Source of the DNA: Larkinella rosea
GTDB lineage: Bacteria > Bacteroidota > Bacteroidia > Cytophagales > Spirosomataceae
Direction of reading: 5' to 3'
NCBI RefSeq assembly: GCF_003858635.1
Contig: NZ_RQJO01000007.1
Span: 373,941-437,940, forward strand
DNA: 64,000 nucleotides
The position numbers were made by a program, and so were the translations under genes. Every line of letters begins with the position of its first letter. Position 1 is the first letter of the stretch. The notes below the pieces were generated by a model, which saw only the letters and a program-made list of their open reading frames with translations, searched no databases and was not told the origin of the DNA. Positions 37,194-46,606 of this stretch are shown here, one piece after another.

Positions 37194-37278
37194 GAATGAT
37201 GAATTATGAATTGGTTGATTTTCCGGTTTCCCGGGAACGCGCTTTCATCCATAATCCATCGTTCATAATTCATCATTC
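37194..37278. repeat. Word-type inverted repeat between fabG and VWA gene
   Basis: GAATGATGAATTATGAA (37194-37210) is complementary to TTCATAATTCATCATTC (37262-37278), 17 bases, immediately after the fabG stop and just before the next start at 37287. The left side contains the repeated word ATTATGAAT. Confidence 0.6.
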
Positions 37279-37286
37279 AAAAAAAC

Positions 37287-39371
37287 ATGCGCTCCGAACT
37301 TTATTTTCAGTCGTCTCCCTGGTGGTTGCTGCTCTGTCTGGTCGTAGGAGCTGGTTATGCGTTTGCGTTGTACCAGCGAAATTCCGGGTGGAGCCAGCGG
37401 ATGAATCTCTCACTGGCTGCGTTCCGGTTTCTGGTGGTCAGTGTGGTGTGTTTTCTGTTACTTAATCCACTGATTCGCAGTACGCAAACCATAACGGAGA
37501 AGCCAAAAGTCGTTCTGGCAATTGATAATTCGGAGTCGATGACGGCGGGCGGACGGGCGCAGGTTGACCGGGCGCTGGAAGCCGCTGAAAAGCTTCGCGA
37601 ACGGCTGACGAGTGAAGAGGTCGAGGTGGCGGTGCAAACGCTGGGCGACAGTCTGATCACCGGTGATCTGAAAGCCATCCCGTTTAACCAGCGCACGACG
37701 GATTTGTCGAACATGCTGGGCGGCATTCGAAACGCCTACGAAGGCCGCAACCTGACTGATGTGGTGCTGATCTCGGATGGAATCGCTAATCAGGGGCTTT
37801 CGCCAACGTTTGGGCGCTATAATTTTGCGCTGAATACTGTGGGCCTGGGCGATACGATTCCGAAGCGGGACGTGCAGCTGAAAGATGCTGTAGCCAATAA
37901 AATTGCGTACCTCGGCAACCAGTTCCCGATTCAGGCCGACGTGGTTAGCTACGGTTTTCAGGGCAAAAATGGGACGGTGGTTTTGCGGCAGAATGGAAAA
38001 GAGCTGAGTCGGCAAACCGTCAATTTTAACCGGCCGGAAACGTTTCAGCAACTCACTTTTCAGACGTTTTCCAACCAAAAAGGCATGCAACACTACGTAA
38101 TCGAGGTGTTGCCCCAGAGCGGAGAATTTACGCCCCGCAACAACCGCCGGGATGTGTACATCGACATCATTGATGGAAAAGAAAAAATCCTGCTACTGGC
38201 ACTGACTCCGCACCCGGACATCAAGGCGTTGCGCAGTATCATCGAAAAAAATCAAAATTACGAGCTGGATATCCGGATTCTGAACGGAGGAACTGCCGAC
38301 ATTCCGGATAAAGTCTATGACCTGGTTATTCTGCATCAGTTGCCGGACAACATGAATGCCGGAGCTGCGGTGGTGCAAAAGGCCTTGCAGAAAAATACCC
38401 CGGTTCTCTTCATTCTGGGCAATCAGTCCGGTTTGCAATCGTTCAACGGGCTGAATCCAGTTCTGCAGATAACGGCCGGTGGCGGGCAAACCGATAAGGT
38501 GACGGGGCGGTTTAATCCCGATTTTCGTCAACTCAATCTGGATGCCCAAAAGCTGACGTTGCTGGATCGACTACCGCCGGTTTTGGTGCCGTTTGGCGAT
38601 TTCAAACTGTCGCCGGGCAGCGAAGTGGTGTTATGGCAGCAGGTGGGCAGCGTTCGGACGAGCAAACCGCTGCTGGCGATCAATATTTCGTCGCAGCGAA
38701 AAGCCGCCGTGCTGGCGGGTGAAGGCTTGTGGGAGTGGCGGTTGGAGGAATTCGCCATCACTGACAATCAGGCCGTTGTGGATGAACTGTTCCAGAAGGT
38801 AATGCAACTGGTTTCGATCAAGGAAGACCGTCGGAAACTGCGGGTGTATCCGGTCCGCAACGAATTTCTGGCGGGCGAAAAAGTGACGTTCGAGACCGAG
38901 ATGTACAATGATATTTACGAAAAACTGTTCGATCGGCCGATTCGGCTGGAAATTACCAATGAACGGGCCGTTCCGCGCAGTTTCAATTACACACCAACGT
39001 CCAGCAACTCCCGGTTTGAGGTGAGTAGCTTGCCGGACGGTGTTTACAAATTTCGGGCGACGGCTTCGCTCAATGGCCGAACCGAAACCGCTACGGGCGA
39101 ATTCATTGTACGGGAGCAGCAGTTTGAAGCCATCAATACCACTGCCGATCACCTGATGCTCCGGCAGTTGGCGCAACAAACCGGAGGGCGTTTCTATAAT
39201 TCCTCAACGCTGGCTTCGCTGGCTGATGATCTGGTTAAAAAGCGACCGCCGGGCCGTCTGAGCAGCAATGAAGAGTTGAATGAGTTGATTAATTTACGCT
39301 GGCTATTTTTCCTGATTGTGGTATTGATCAGTGTCGAGTGGGGATTGCGGAAGTATCATGGAGCCTATTAA
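37287..39371 (+). CDS. VWA-domain membrane protein
   Basis: 694 residues. Two N-terminal membrane helices (WWLLLCLVVGAGYAFAL and FRFLVVSVVCFLLLNPLI), then a VWA domain with the MIDAS DxSxS at D80, S82, S84 (LAIDNSESM) and TDVVLISDGIANQG, beta-rich periplasmic repeats, a glutamine-amidotransferase-like segment (about 290-420, LLLALTPHPDIKALRSI), and a C-terminal membrane helix (WLFFLIVVLISVEWGL). Resembles BatA-like or amidotransferase-containing VWA proteins of Bacteroidota. Role unknown. The next gene overlaps it by 14 bases. Confidence 0.85.
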   Translation: MRSELYFQSSPWWLLLCLVVGAGYAFALYQRNSGWSQRMNLSLAAFRFLVVSVVCFLLLNPLIRSTQTITEKPKVVLAIDNSESMTAGGRAQVDRALEAAEKLRERLTSEEVEVAVQTLGDSLITGDLKAIPFNQRTTDLSNMLGGIRNAYEGRNLTDVVLISDGIANQGLSPTFGRYNFALNTVGLGDTIPKRDVQLKDAVANKIAYLGNQFPIQADVVSYGFQGKNGTVVLRQNGKELSRQTVNFNRPETFQQLTFQTFSNQKGMQHYVIEVLPQSGEFTPRNNRRDVYIDIIDGKEKILLLALTPHPDIKALRSIIEKNQNYELDIRILNGGTADIPDKVYDLVILHQLPDNMNAGAAVVQKALQKNTPVLFILGNQSGLQSFNGLNPVLQITAGGGQTDKVTGRFNPDFRQLNLDAQKLTLLDRLPPVLVPFGDFKLSPGSEVVLWQQVGSVRTSKPLLAINISSQRKAAVLAGEGLWEWRLEEFAITDNQAVVDELFQKVMQLVSIKEDRRKLRVYPVRNEFLAGEKVTFETEMYNDIYEKLFDRPIRLEITNERAVPRSFNYTPTSSNSRFEVSSLPDGVYKFRATASLNGRTETATGEFIVREQQFEAINTTADHLMLRQLAQQTGGRFYNSSTLASLADDLVKKRPPGRLSSNEELNELINLRWLFFLIVVLISVEWGLRKYHGAY

Positions 39372-40302
39372 AGAGCGTAAAAAACGGGATCGGAACGGCA
39401 TAAAAAGGGGGGTATTAATCGGTTTTCTCGGTGTGTTCCTGTTAAATGCACTGACCGGTTTTACCCAGGATACTACCCGCCGGACCTCGGAACCGTGTTA
39501 CCGGTGTCGGCTTCGTGGGTTACTGATTGGTGAAACCGTGGTTTACAGCACCACCATTTACGGCCTGAGCAAAGCCTGGTACAACAACCCGCTGACCAAT
39601 TTTCATTTCTTTAACGACAACCACGAATGGCTGCAAATTGATAAGGTTGGTCACATGCTGACGGCTTATCAGATCGCCCGAATTTCGGCGCAGGCGTATC
39701 GCTGGACAGGTTTGTCGGATAAAAAAGCGGCCTTGTACGCCGGCCTTACGGGGCTGATTTTTCAGACGCCGATCGAGATTCTGGATGGGTTTTCACCGGA
39801 ATACGGTTTTTCGGTGGGCGATATGGCCGCCAACATCGCCGGTCCGGCCTTGTATACCAGCCAGTACCTGGCCTGGGGTGAATTGCGGATTCAGCCGAAG
39901 TTTTCGTTCCACAATACTCCGCTGTACAAGGTTCGGAAAGAATTGTTGGGAAGTACCTGGCATGACCGCTGGCTGAAAGATTACAACGGTCAGACGTACT
40001 GGCTTTCGGTGAATCCCTCCGCTTTTGGAAGTCGGGATTCGAAATTTCCGCGATGGCTGAATGTAGCAGCGGGCTACGGAATTCAGGACATGGTGGCGGC
40101 CGAAACGCCCAAAAGCATCGAGCGCGGTTACCGGCCTTACCGCCAGTACTACCTCTCGCTGGATATCGATTTCACCCGAATCAAAACCCGGCACAAAGCC
40201 CTGAAGACGGTTTTCTTTTTATTAAACACGCTGAAAATACCCGCACCGACGCTCGAATACAACGGTCGGAACGGTTTTCGTTTTCATGCGTTATACTTTT
40301 AA
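39358..40302 (+). CDS. DUF2279 (YfiM-like) protein
   Basis: About 314 residues from the ATG at 39358, inside the last codons of the VWA gene. A hydrophobic N-terminal segment (GVLIGFLGVFLLNALTGFTQ) is followed by the DUF2279 core: DKVGHMLTAYQIARISAQAY, AGLTGLIFQTPIEILDGF and SVGDMAANIAG. Membrane- or envelope-associated, function unknown. Translational coupling with the VWA gene is likely. Confidence 0.87.
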   Translation: MEPIKERKKRDRNGIKRGVLIGFLGVFLLNALTGFTQDTTRRTSEPCYRCRLRGLLIGETVVYSTTIYGLSKAWYNNPLTNFHFFNDNHEWLQIDKVGHMLTAYQIARISAQAYRWTGLSDKKAALYAGLTGLIFQTPIEILDGFSPEYGFSVGDMAANIAGPALYTSQYLAWGELRIQPKFSFHNTPLYKVRKELLGSTWHDRWLKDYNGQTYWLSVNPSAFGSRDSKFPRWLNVAAGYGIQDMVAAETPKSIERGYRPYRQYYLSLDIDFTRIKTRHKALKTVFFLLNTLKIPAPTLEYNGRNGFRFHALYF

Positions 40303-40307
40303 AAAAC

Positions 40308-40380
40308 GTACCCACGGACGTTGGGTCCGTGCCAGTAAAGTTAATTTTGATAAAACTCACGGACCAAAGTCCTTGGGTAC
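40308..40380. repeat. REP-like inverted repeat
   Basis: GTACCCACGGACGTTGGGTC with CGTG (40308-40331) pairs with the reverse of CACGGACCAAAGTCCTTGGG and TAC (40358-40380), with a few mismatches. It carries the same CCCACGG word as the palindrome at 7533. It lies 6 bases after the DUF2279 stop and ends 6 bases before the next start. Confidence 0.55.
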
Positions 40381-40385
40381 GCAGC

Positions 40386-41390
40386 ATGAACATTGGTGAT
40401 AAAGTAAGGATGGTAAGGGCGAAGGAGCAGGGTGTCGTGACGCGCTTCTTACCCGGTAATCAGGTAGAAATTGAAATCGAAGACGGTTTCCGGATTCCGG
40501 TTCTGCGGTCGGAGATTGTAGTGGTTTCGGCGATGGAAGCCAAGCGGTTTCAGGCCGAACCAACACTGGAAGCCCAGAAATCGACCAAACCCGAAATCAT
40601 TGCAAATGCCGGGATTTACCTGGCATTTGTTCCTCAAACGGAGCGGAATAACGCGAAAGACGCTGATCTCTATCTGGTTAATAATACAGATTGGGAATTG
40701 CCGTTTACCATCGGTGAAGAACGGGAAAACCGCTACATCGGGCTGCATTCGGACGTGTTGAAAGCGCGTTCGTTTCATAAACTCGTGCAGCAGTATTCCC
40801 TGGCGACCTTTGAAAACTGGCCGACGTTTCTGATTCAGGGGCTTTGGCACCGTCGGGGAGCGTCGACCTTGCGGGAACCGTTGATCAAGCGTCTCAAGTG
40901 TCGGGCGCAAACTTTTCAGAGCCATATTGGGTTGATTCCGGTTGTGAACCAGACCGGTCACGTTTTTCAACTCGACCTGGAAGAACCCGTTCAGCAGGAG
41001 ACGCCGAAACTGAAAAAAAACGTTGAAAAACCGGTCGATGCCGCAGCACTGCGCGATAGTTTGCTTGGACTGACTGATAAAAAAGAACCGGCGTCGCTGG
41101 AACGCCCGTCGTCCATCATCGATTTACACATCACCAAATTGCTGCCGACCGGTTTTGGCAGCCGTACGAATGCCGAGTTGCTGGAGGTGCAGTTGCAGGC
41201 GTTTGAGAAAAACCTGGAAAATGCGATTGCCAGCGGCATGGACGATATTACGTTCATTCACGGTGTTGGCAATGGGGTTCTGCGGAATGAATTACACCGG
41301 CGACTGGGCAAATATCCCGGTGTTGCCTATTTTGAAGACGCTCAAAAGGAAAAATTTGGCTATGGAGCCACGAAGGTTAAGATTAAATAA
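40386..41390 (+). CDS. DUF2027/Smr-domain protein
   Basis: 334 residues from the ATG at 40386 (MNIGDKVRMV), directly after the inverted repeat; the frame reaches back to 40053 but crosses the previous gene. N-terminal KOW-like beta region (GVVTRFLPGNQVEIEIEDGF), a DUF2027 beta sandwich (about 75-200), a Lys-rich linker, and a C-terminal Smr domain with IDLHITKLL and ITFIHGVGNGVLRNELHRRL. Smr domains are nucleases or RNA-binding modules; the complete role is unknown. Overlaps the next gene by 29 bases. Confidence 0.9.
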   Translation: MNIGDKVRMVRAKEQGVVTRFLPGNQVEIEIEDGFRIPVLRSEIVVVSAMEAKRFQAEPTLEAQKSTKPEIIANAGIYLAFVPQTERNNAKDADLYLVNNTDWELPFTIGEERENRYIGLHSDVLKARSFHKLVQQYSLATFENWPTFLIQGLWHRRGASTLREPLIKRLKCRAQTFQSHIGLIPVVNQTGHVFQLDLEEPVQQETPKLKKNVEKPVDAAALRDSLLGLTDKKEPASLERPSSIIDLHITKLLPTGFGSRTNAELLEVQLQAFEKNLENAIASGMDDITFIHGVGNGVLRNELHRRLGKYPGVAYFEDAQKEKFGYGATKVKIK

Positions 41391-42807
41391 AATTATTTTT
41401 ACTACATTGACCCGATTCCTGAGCATCCTGCTGATTTTTCTGGCAGTACAGGCTTGCAAACACACCGCGACGACAAATCCGAAGGCACCGAAAGCGGCCT
41501 ATTCGGTAACCAAAATGGAGGTACAGAACGACAAGTTTTTATCGACTGTAAACATTCCGGTATCCATTGCGCTGACGGACGTCGAGCGGCAGATCAATAG
41601 TCAGGTCAATGGCCTGATTTACGAAGACAACAGCCTGACCGACAACGACGACGATCAGTTTATGACCAAAGTCTGGAAGCGCGCGCCCATTCTGGTGTCG
41701 GCCCAGGATAGTCTCTTTCACTTCAAGGTTCCGCTAAAAATCTGGGCTAAAGCCGGGATGACCGTGCTGGGTTTTACAAAATACCAGGAAACGGAATTCG
41801 AACTGGACCTTAAATTTGCTACCCGGTTTTCCATCGATAAAAACTGGACCGCCAGCACCCAAACCACATCGGAAGGGTACGAATGGGTGAAGAAACCCGC
41901 CGTCCGGATCGCCGGTTTCGATGTTCCGGTGACGAGCATTGTGGGGCGGCTTATCGACAAAAATCTGGGAAAGATTACGAAAGCACTCGACGATCAGGTT
42001 CGGAAGGAAATTGACCTGCGAACACCGGTTCTGAATGCCTGGAATACCATTCGTCAACCGTATCTGGTTTCGGAGAAATATCGCACCTGGCTGCTGGTCG
42101 TTCCCAAACGAATTTTGATCACTCCGTTTCAGTTCGAGAAAGGGGCAATCCGGTCCACGATCGGGATCGAAGGCTATACGCTGACCCAAACCGGCGCCAA
42201 ACCCGACGTCAAACCTGCCGTTACTATTCCGGAATTAATCGTCTCAAAAGAAATACCCGACCAGTTTCGCATTGGTTTGCTGAGTGAAGCCAGTTACGCC
42301 GAAGCCACTAAAGTGGTTTCAAACGAGTTTGTGGGGCAATCCTATGAGTTTCGTGACGGTCGGTACAAGATAACCATTCGGGAGATTGATTTGTACGGGC
42401 AGAACAACAACCTGATCATCAAAGCAACCCTGGAAGGCAGTATCAACGGAGCGATTTATTTACGGGGGCAGCCCTTTTACGACGCCCAAGCCCGGACGAT
42501 TTCGCTGCGTGACCTGCATTATGATCTGGATACAAAAAATATTCTGTATAAAACCGCGAGTTGGTTATTACAGGGTAGCTTTGCACGAACATTGGAAAAA
42601 CAGCTGACGATTCCGGTGGGAAACCAGATCGACGAAGCCAGAAAGTCGCTTCAGGCCCGATTAACGAACAATCAAATAACCAAGGGAGTTATTATCAACG
42701 GGAAACTTGAACAAGTTTCGCCCGATCAGGTTTACTTGACACAGGAGTCACTGCTGGCGGTCGTATATGCGACCGGTAAAATCAATTTAAAGGTCGAAGG
42801 ATTATAG
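41362..42807 (+). CDS. DUF4403 lipoprotein
   Basis: About 481 residues from the ATG at 41362, inside the 3' end of the Smr gene. Lipobox in LLIFLAVQAC after a hydrophobic stretch. The rest is DUF4403-type beta sequence (FLSTVNIPVSIALTDVERQI, GFTKYQETEFELDLKFATRF, RTWLLVVPKRILITPFQF, TISLRDLHYDLDTKN). Function unknown; BPI/TULIP-like lipid-binding folds have been suggested for the family. Membrane-attached. Confidence 0.87.
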   Translation: MEPRRLRLNKIIFTTLTRFLSILLIFLAVQACKHTATTNPKAPKAAYSVTKMEVQNDKFLSTVNIPVSIALTDVERQINSQVNGLIYEDNSLTDNDDDQFMTKVWKRAPILVSAQDSLFHFKVPLKIWAKAGMTVLGFTKYQETEFELDLKFATRFSIDKNWTASTQTTSEGYEWVKKPAVRIAGFDVPVTSIVGRLIDKNLGKITKALDDQVRKEIDLRTPVLNAWNTIRQPYLVSEKYRTWLLVVPKRILITPFQFEKGAIRSTIGIEGYTLTQTGAKPDVKPAVTIPELIVSKEIPDQFRIGLLSEASYAEATKVVSNEFVGQSYEFRDGRYKITIREIDLYGQNNNLIIKATLEGSINGAIYLRGQPFYDAQARTISLRDLHYDLDTKNILYKTASWLLQGSFARTLEKQLTIPVGNQIDEARKSLQARLTNNQITKGVIINGKLEQVSPDQVYLTQESLLAVVYATGKINLKVEGL

Positions 42808-42897
42808 TTATGGCGGGTTTTGTGCCTTTTTTTTGGCAATAGGCTCGAAAAATTTGCAGTTTTTCGATACCAGGTTTTTAAAGAACCTAAGTATTTA

Positions 42898-42905
42898 TAG
42901 ATTTG
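42898..42905 (+). promoter_or_regulatory. -7 element TAGATTTG upstream of rnpB
   Basis: TAnnTTTG match, 25 bases before the first P1 base of RNase P RNA, a fitting distance for a short leader. Confidence 0.5.
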
Positions 42906-42929
42906 CGGTATTCACGGAATGGCAACCAA

Positions 42930-43385
42930 CGCGGAGTAAATTGGCTTATCGCTCCGGAACGGTTTAACGAACCGGGGAGGAAAGTCCGGACAGCATAGAG
43001 TACCATACTTCCTAACGGGAAGGCAGGTGATGGGCAACGCCCGGCGTTGCGGATCAGTTGACAGAAAGTGCCACAGAAAATATACCGCCGTAGCTGGGTT
43101 TTGATTCAAAATTCACTGCGGTAAGGGTGAAAAGGTGGGGTAAGAGCCTACCGCCCGGCTGGCGACAGACGGGGCACGGAAAACCTTATGGGCTGAAAGA
43201 TCAAATAAGCACCGGAATAGGGGCGACTCGTTCCTGTAATTTCGAAGCAATTCGGAATGATGCCGATGCGGGTAGATCGATAGAGTTCCGGAGTGATTCG
43301 GAATCGAGATAAATGATAAGAACCCGGAAAAGTTGTTTCGGCAATTTGACGGGAAACAGAATCCGGCTTATAGATTTACTTCGCG
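42930..43385 (+). ncRNA. rnpB: RNase P RNA (class A)
   Basis: The catalytic RNA of RNase P, which trims tRNA 5' leaders. The conserved core GAGGAAAGTCCGGACA is at about 42975. Later come a conserved GGTAAGAGCC-type region near 43138 and the usual closing ACAGAATCCGGCTTAT near 43356. The ends define helix P1: CGCGGAGTAAAT (42930-42941) pairs with ATTTACTTCGCG (43374-43385) with one G-U pair. Length of about 456 is larger than E. coli but usual with extra helices. Any ORF drawn on its opposite strand is spurious. Confidence 0.92.
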
Positions 43386-43493
43386 GAAAGTTGCTGATGT
43401 CGTAAAAAAAGTAGTTTTAAACGGTCCGCCGTAGCGCCGGTTTGCCGTGCGATTGTTCTACGTTAAAGGCTTATGAATTAAACCTGAGTTCTC

Positions 43494-45041
43494 ATGAAGA
43501 AAATTTCCATTTTCGCTTCTCTGACGCTTCTGTTACTAACGCAGGCTGTCGGGTATGCCCAAACTGACACCACCAACCGTTCCTCCACCGGAGGGTCCAC
43601 TCGTAGCCGTTCCTACGAGGGCGATTACAAAATGAATACCTGGTCAGTGACCGTCACACCCGCGATTACCCGTTTCTTTGGCGACCTGGATAATTACGGT
43701 TTTTACAAGGCATTTCCTGAAAAAGGCCCCAGCACCAAAATGACCGGGGCACTCGGAGTCTCGATCAACAAACAACTGAGCCACCTGTTCGGGGCGTCGG
43801 CCGATTTTCACGTTGGGTCATTGCGGGGCTCGAAACAGGCGCTCTATAACGCTTCGTTTCGGTCAAACTTCCTTCAGGGAACGTTGAATGCCAACGTAAA
43901 TATGAAGTCGTTGCTGTTCGGCACCAAAAAACTGAAACGGTGGAAGTGGGATATCCACGCCGGAGCAGGTTTGATGTGGTTCGATACCCGGGTGTATGAC
44001 CTGACGACCGGACAAATGATCCGGTACAGTAACGACCGTCGTGATTATAGTTCCGTTACGCAGGGAAAATGGGAGGGAGACGGCTCGGTCTACACCCGCG
44101 AATTCGTTTTCCCGATCGGATCGGCTCTGCATTATGAATTGACCTCCCGGCTCGACATTGGCCTCGATGCAACACTGTATATGGTCAATACCGAAAAACT
44201 GGATATGACAGTGGGTGGAGTTGACAACTCAAAAGCGGGGAATGTTTACGGGTGGAGACGCGGTGATTCCGGTCTGGACAAATGGGCTGGCCTGGGTTTA
44301 TCGTTGACCTACAAAATTGGTAAAGATGCGGTTCGCGTTGGTAAAGACGGCGTTTACGATCCTGCCAAAGGACGGTATCACCTGCGCTGGGCTGATCCGA
44401 AAAATCTGTTGAAGGAGCCGTACAACCCAACAATGAACGATGCGGATTCGATTGCCAAAGCGAATATGCCGAAACCGGTCGATCCCCGTTTGTACACGGA
44501 TACGGATAATGACGGCGTTGCCGATTTGTTTGACAAAGAACCCGCAACACCTGCCGGTAGCATTGTTTCAGGTGCTGGTGTAGCCATGAACCTCGATAGT
44601 ATCATCAGCTCGATTCTGCGCGGTAAATTTGCCCCGGAATGTGAAGCGTTATTCGGAAATATCGAATTTGATACGGATAAAGCCACAATTCGTCCGGCAT
44701 CGCAGGACATCATGAAGAAAGTGATCGAACTGCTGAATGTAAAGACCAATTGTGGTATCATCCTCGTTGGACACACCGATTACCGGGCTTCTTATGGTTA
44801 TAACGTTCAATTATCGAAACGCCGTGTTGATGCCGCCAAGCGGTTCCTGACCCGCGCTGGTCTGACCGATCCGAGTCGGGTCACGGTCGAGTACTACGGG
44901 GAATATCGACCCATTGCGCCGAACACTACCGGAGACAACCTCCAGCGAAACCGGCGCGTCGAAATCAAGATTGTTCCCATGAACATGCTCCGTTCCAACT
45001 ACCAATCGGGTCAGCGGTTTGATCCGAAAGAACCGAGGTAA
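43494..45041 (+). CDS. OmpA-family outer-membrane protein
   Basis: 515 residues. Signal peptide (ISIFASLTLLLLTQAVGYAQ), a large beta-barrel/outer-membrane region (about 40-290, SVTVTPAITRFFGDLDNYGF), a calcium-binding-type repeat TDTDNDGVADLFDKEP near 330, and a C-terminal OmpA/MotB peptidoglycan-binding domain (FGNIEFDTDKATIRPASQDI, LVGHTDYRASYGYNVQLSKR, NLQRNRRVEIKI). It links the outer membrane to murein. Followed by a long terminator. Confidence 0.93.
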   Translation: MKKISIFASLTLLLLTQAVGYAQTDTTNRSSTGGSTRSRSYEGDYKMNTWSVTVTPAITRFFGDLDNYGFYKAFPEKGPSTKMTGALGVSINKQLSHLFGASADFHVGSLRGSKQALYNASFRSNFLQGTLNANVNMKSLLFGTKKLKRWKWDIHAGAGLMWFDTRVYDLTTGQMIRYSNDRRDYSSVTQGKWEGDGSVYTREFVFPIGSALHYELTSRLDIGLDATLYMVNTEKLDMTVGGVDNSKAGNVYGWRRGDSGLDKWAGLGLSLTYKIGKDAVRVGKDGVYDPAKGRYHLRWADPKNLLKEPYNPTMNDADSIAKANMPKPVDPRLYTDTDNDGVADLFDKEPATPAGSIVSGAGVAMNLDSIISSILRGKFAPECEALFGNIEFDTDKATIRPASQDIMKKVIELLNVKTNCGIILVGHTDYRASYGYNVQLSKRRVDAAKRFLTRAGLTDPSRVTVEYYGEYRPIAPNTTGDNLQRNRRVEIKIVPMNMLRSNYQSGQRFDPKEPR

Positions 45042-45048
45042 TAACCCC

Positions 45049-45107
45049 TAAAGGCTAAAAAAGCAAAACCCCGACCTGAGCCGGGGTTTTGCTTTTTTAG
45101 CCTTTTA
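45049..45107 (+). terminator. Long hairpin terminator after the OmpA gene
   Basis: AAAGGCTAAAAAAGCAAAAC with CCCG (45050-45073) pairs with CGGGGTTTTGCTTTTTTAGC with CTTT (45082-45105), a stem of about 24 pairs with an 8-base loop. Confidence 0.85.
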
Positions 45108-45180
45108 GTTATGTTGGCAGTGGGCCATTTAGACAAAAACATTGTCAGGAAAAACCGGTACAATTGTCAACAAAAATACG

Positions 45181-45188
45181 TACCTTTG
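45181..45188 (+). promoter_or_regulatory. -7 element TACCTTTG upstream of rpsP
   Basis: Perfect TAnnTTTG followed by C, 75 bases before the rpsP start, after the upstream terminator. No clear -33 element at the normal distance. Confidence 0.55.
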
Positions 45189-45262
45189 CCCCCTAATTCT
45201 ACCGGAGGACGACCAACCGCAGCATTGTCAGGTGGTTTCTCCCAATCACAAAAACCAATAAA

Positions 45263-45805
45263 ATGGCAGTTAAAATCCGTTTATCGCGTCGGGGACGCAA
45301 AAAACTGGCTATTTACGACATCGTAATTGCCGATGCCAGAGCACCACGGGATGGTAGCTTTATTGAAAAAATCGGTTCGTATAACCCGAACACAGACCCA
45401 ACCACCGTTGTTTTGAAAAGCGACCGGGCGGTCGACTGGCTGTTAAAGGGAGCACAACCGACGGACACGGCTCGTTCGATTTTGTCGCACGAAGGTGTCA
45501 TGTTGAAAAAACACCTCCAGGTTGGGGTCATTAAAGGCGCCATCTCTCAGGAACAGGCGGATGCCAAGTTCGAAGACTGGAAGCAAGGAAAAGAGGATCG
45601 TAAGCAGGGCAGTGTCGACTCGAAAACGCAGGCAAAAGCCGATGCCAAACAGGCTCGTCTGGAAGCTGAGCGGAAAGTTAGCGAAACCCGTGCTGCGGCT
45701 ATTGCCAAGAAAAACGTGGTTGAAGAACCCGTTGCTGAGGCTCCGGCCGCCGAAGAACCCGCTGCTGAAGCGCCAGCCGCTGAAGAAGGCGAAGCTCAGG
45801 CTTAG
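45263..45805 (+). CDS. rpsP: 30S ribosomal protein S16 with C-terminal extension
   Basis: 180 residues. Residues 1-85 are S16 ([40 protein letters not shown]). S16 is usually 80-90 residues; here residues 95-180 are an added tail, first charged and helical ([20 protein letters not shown]), then Ala/Glu/Pro repeats ([17 protein letters not shown]). Such tails are known in Bacteroidota. Head of the translation unit with rimM and trmD, 210 bases before rimM. Confidence 0.96.
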   Translation: MAVKIRLSRRGRKKLAIYDIVIADARAPRDGSFIEKIGSYNPNTDPTTVVLKSDRAVDWLLKGAQPTDTARSILSHEGVMLKKHLQVGVIKGAISQEQADAKFEDWKQGKEDRKQGSVDSKTQAKADAKQARLEAERKVSETRAAAIAKKNVVEEPVAEAPAAEEPAAEAPAAEEGEAQA

Positions 45806-46015
45806 TTTCGTACCCACGGACGGAATCGAAACGGCAACCGTCTTTCGAAAGTTCGTGTAAGATTTGAGTGCAGTACGGATGGAAGCCAGCAGGGCCCGGT
45901 CCGTTTGTACGTTTCCCGACAACTGATGGAAGTCTGTTTCTTGAAATAGGTTTCTGTCAGTTGTTGTTTTATACAGACCTCTTCTGATTTTTTCGGGGAT
46001 AAAATAGCATAAATC

Positions 46016-46606
46016 GTGACCAAGGACGATTGTTTTCAATTAGGGAAAATCACTAAAACGCATGGCGTACGGGGGGAGTTGGTATTTTTCCTGGATGTCG
46101 ATATGCCGGAAATTTACGCCGAAATGGATTCGGTACTGATCGAAATAAAGGGCGATCTGGTGCCGTATTTTATCGAATCGATTTCGGTTAACCGCAACCG
46201 GGGAATTGTCGCGCTGGAAGGCGTCGAAACGATTGAGGAAGCTCAGAAACTGGTCAATTGTGATTTGTTTCTACCGCTCGATAACCTCGATGAACTGGAA
46301 GATGGACAGTTTTATTTCCACGAAATTGTCGGTTATCGGGTTCGCGACGAAAAACTGGGCGATTTGGGAACGGTTCGTACGGTGTACAATGTGGCCCCCC
46401 AGAATCTGATTTCGATGGATTACCAGGGAAAGGAAGTGCTGATTCCGGTGAATGATGAACTGACGCCATCGGCAGATAAAGTCCAAAAAATTCTGCATGT
46501 CCGGCTGCCAGACGGCCTGGTCGATATTTATCTGGAAGAACCTTCGGCGAAAACCGGGAAGAAAACCGCCGAAGATGACGAAGAAGCGATGCTCGATGAG
46601 GATTGA
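46016..46606 (+). CDS. rimM: 16S rRNA maturation factor RimM
   Basis: 196 residues starting at GTG 46016. RimM helps 30S head assembly and binds S19. [20 protein letters not shown] at the N-terminus and the PRC-barrel part ([34 protein letters not shown]) are diagnostic. An acidic C-terminal tail extends past the family core. Overlaps trmD by 11 bases. Confidence 0.95.
   Translation: MTKDDCFQLGKITKTHGVRGELVFFLDVDMPEIYAEMDSVLIEIKGDLVPYFIESISVNRNRGIVALEGVETIEEAQKLVNCDLFLPLDNLDELEDGQFYFHEIVGYRVRDEKLGDLGTVRTVYNVAPQNLISMDYQGKEVLIPVNDELTPSADKVQKILHVRLPDGLVDIYLEEPSAKTGKKTAEDDEEAMLDED

Noticed and set aside
40053-40385. Upstream extension of the DUF2027-Smr ORF
   Set aside because: It runs through the DUF2279 coding region and the inverted repeat; the family starts at MNIGDKV.
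42912-43109. Minus-strand ORF over the RNase P RNA
   Set aside because: The RNA signature explains the sequence; no protein family seen.
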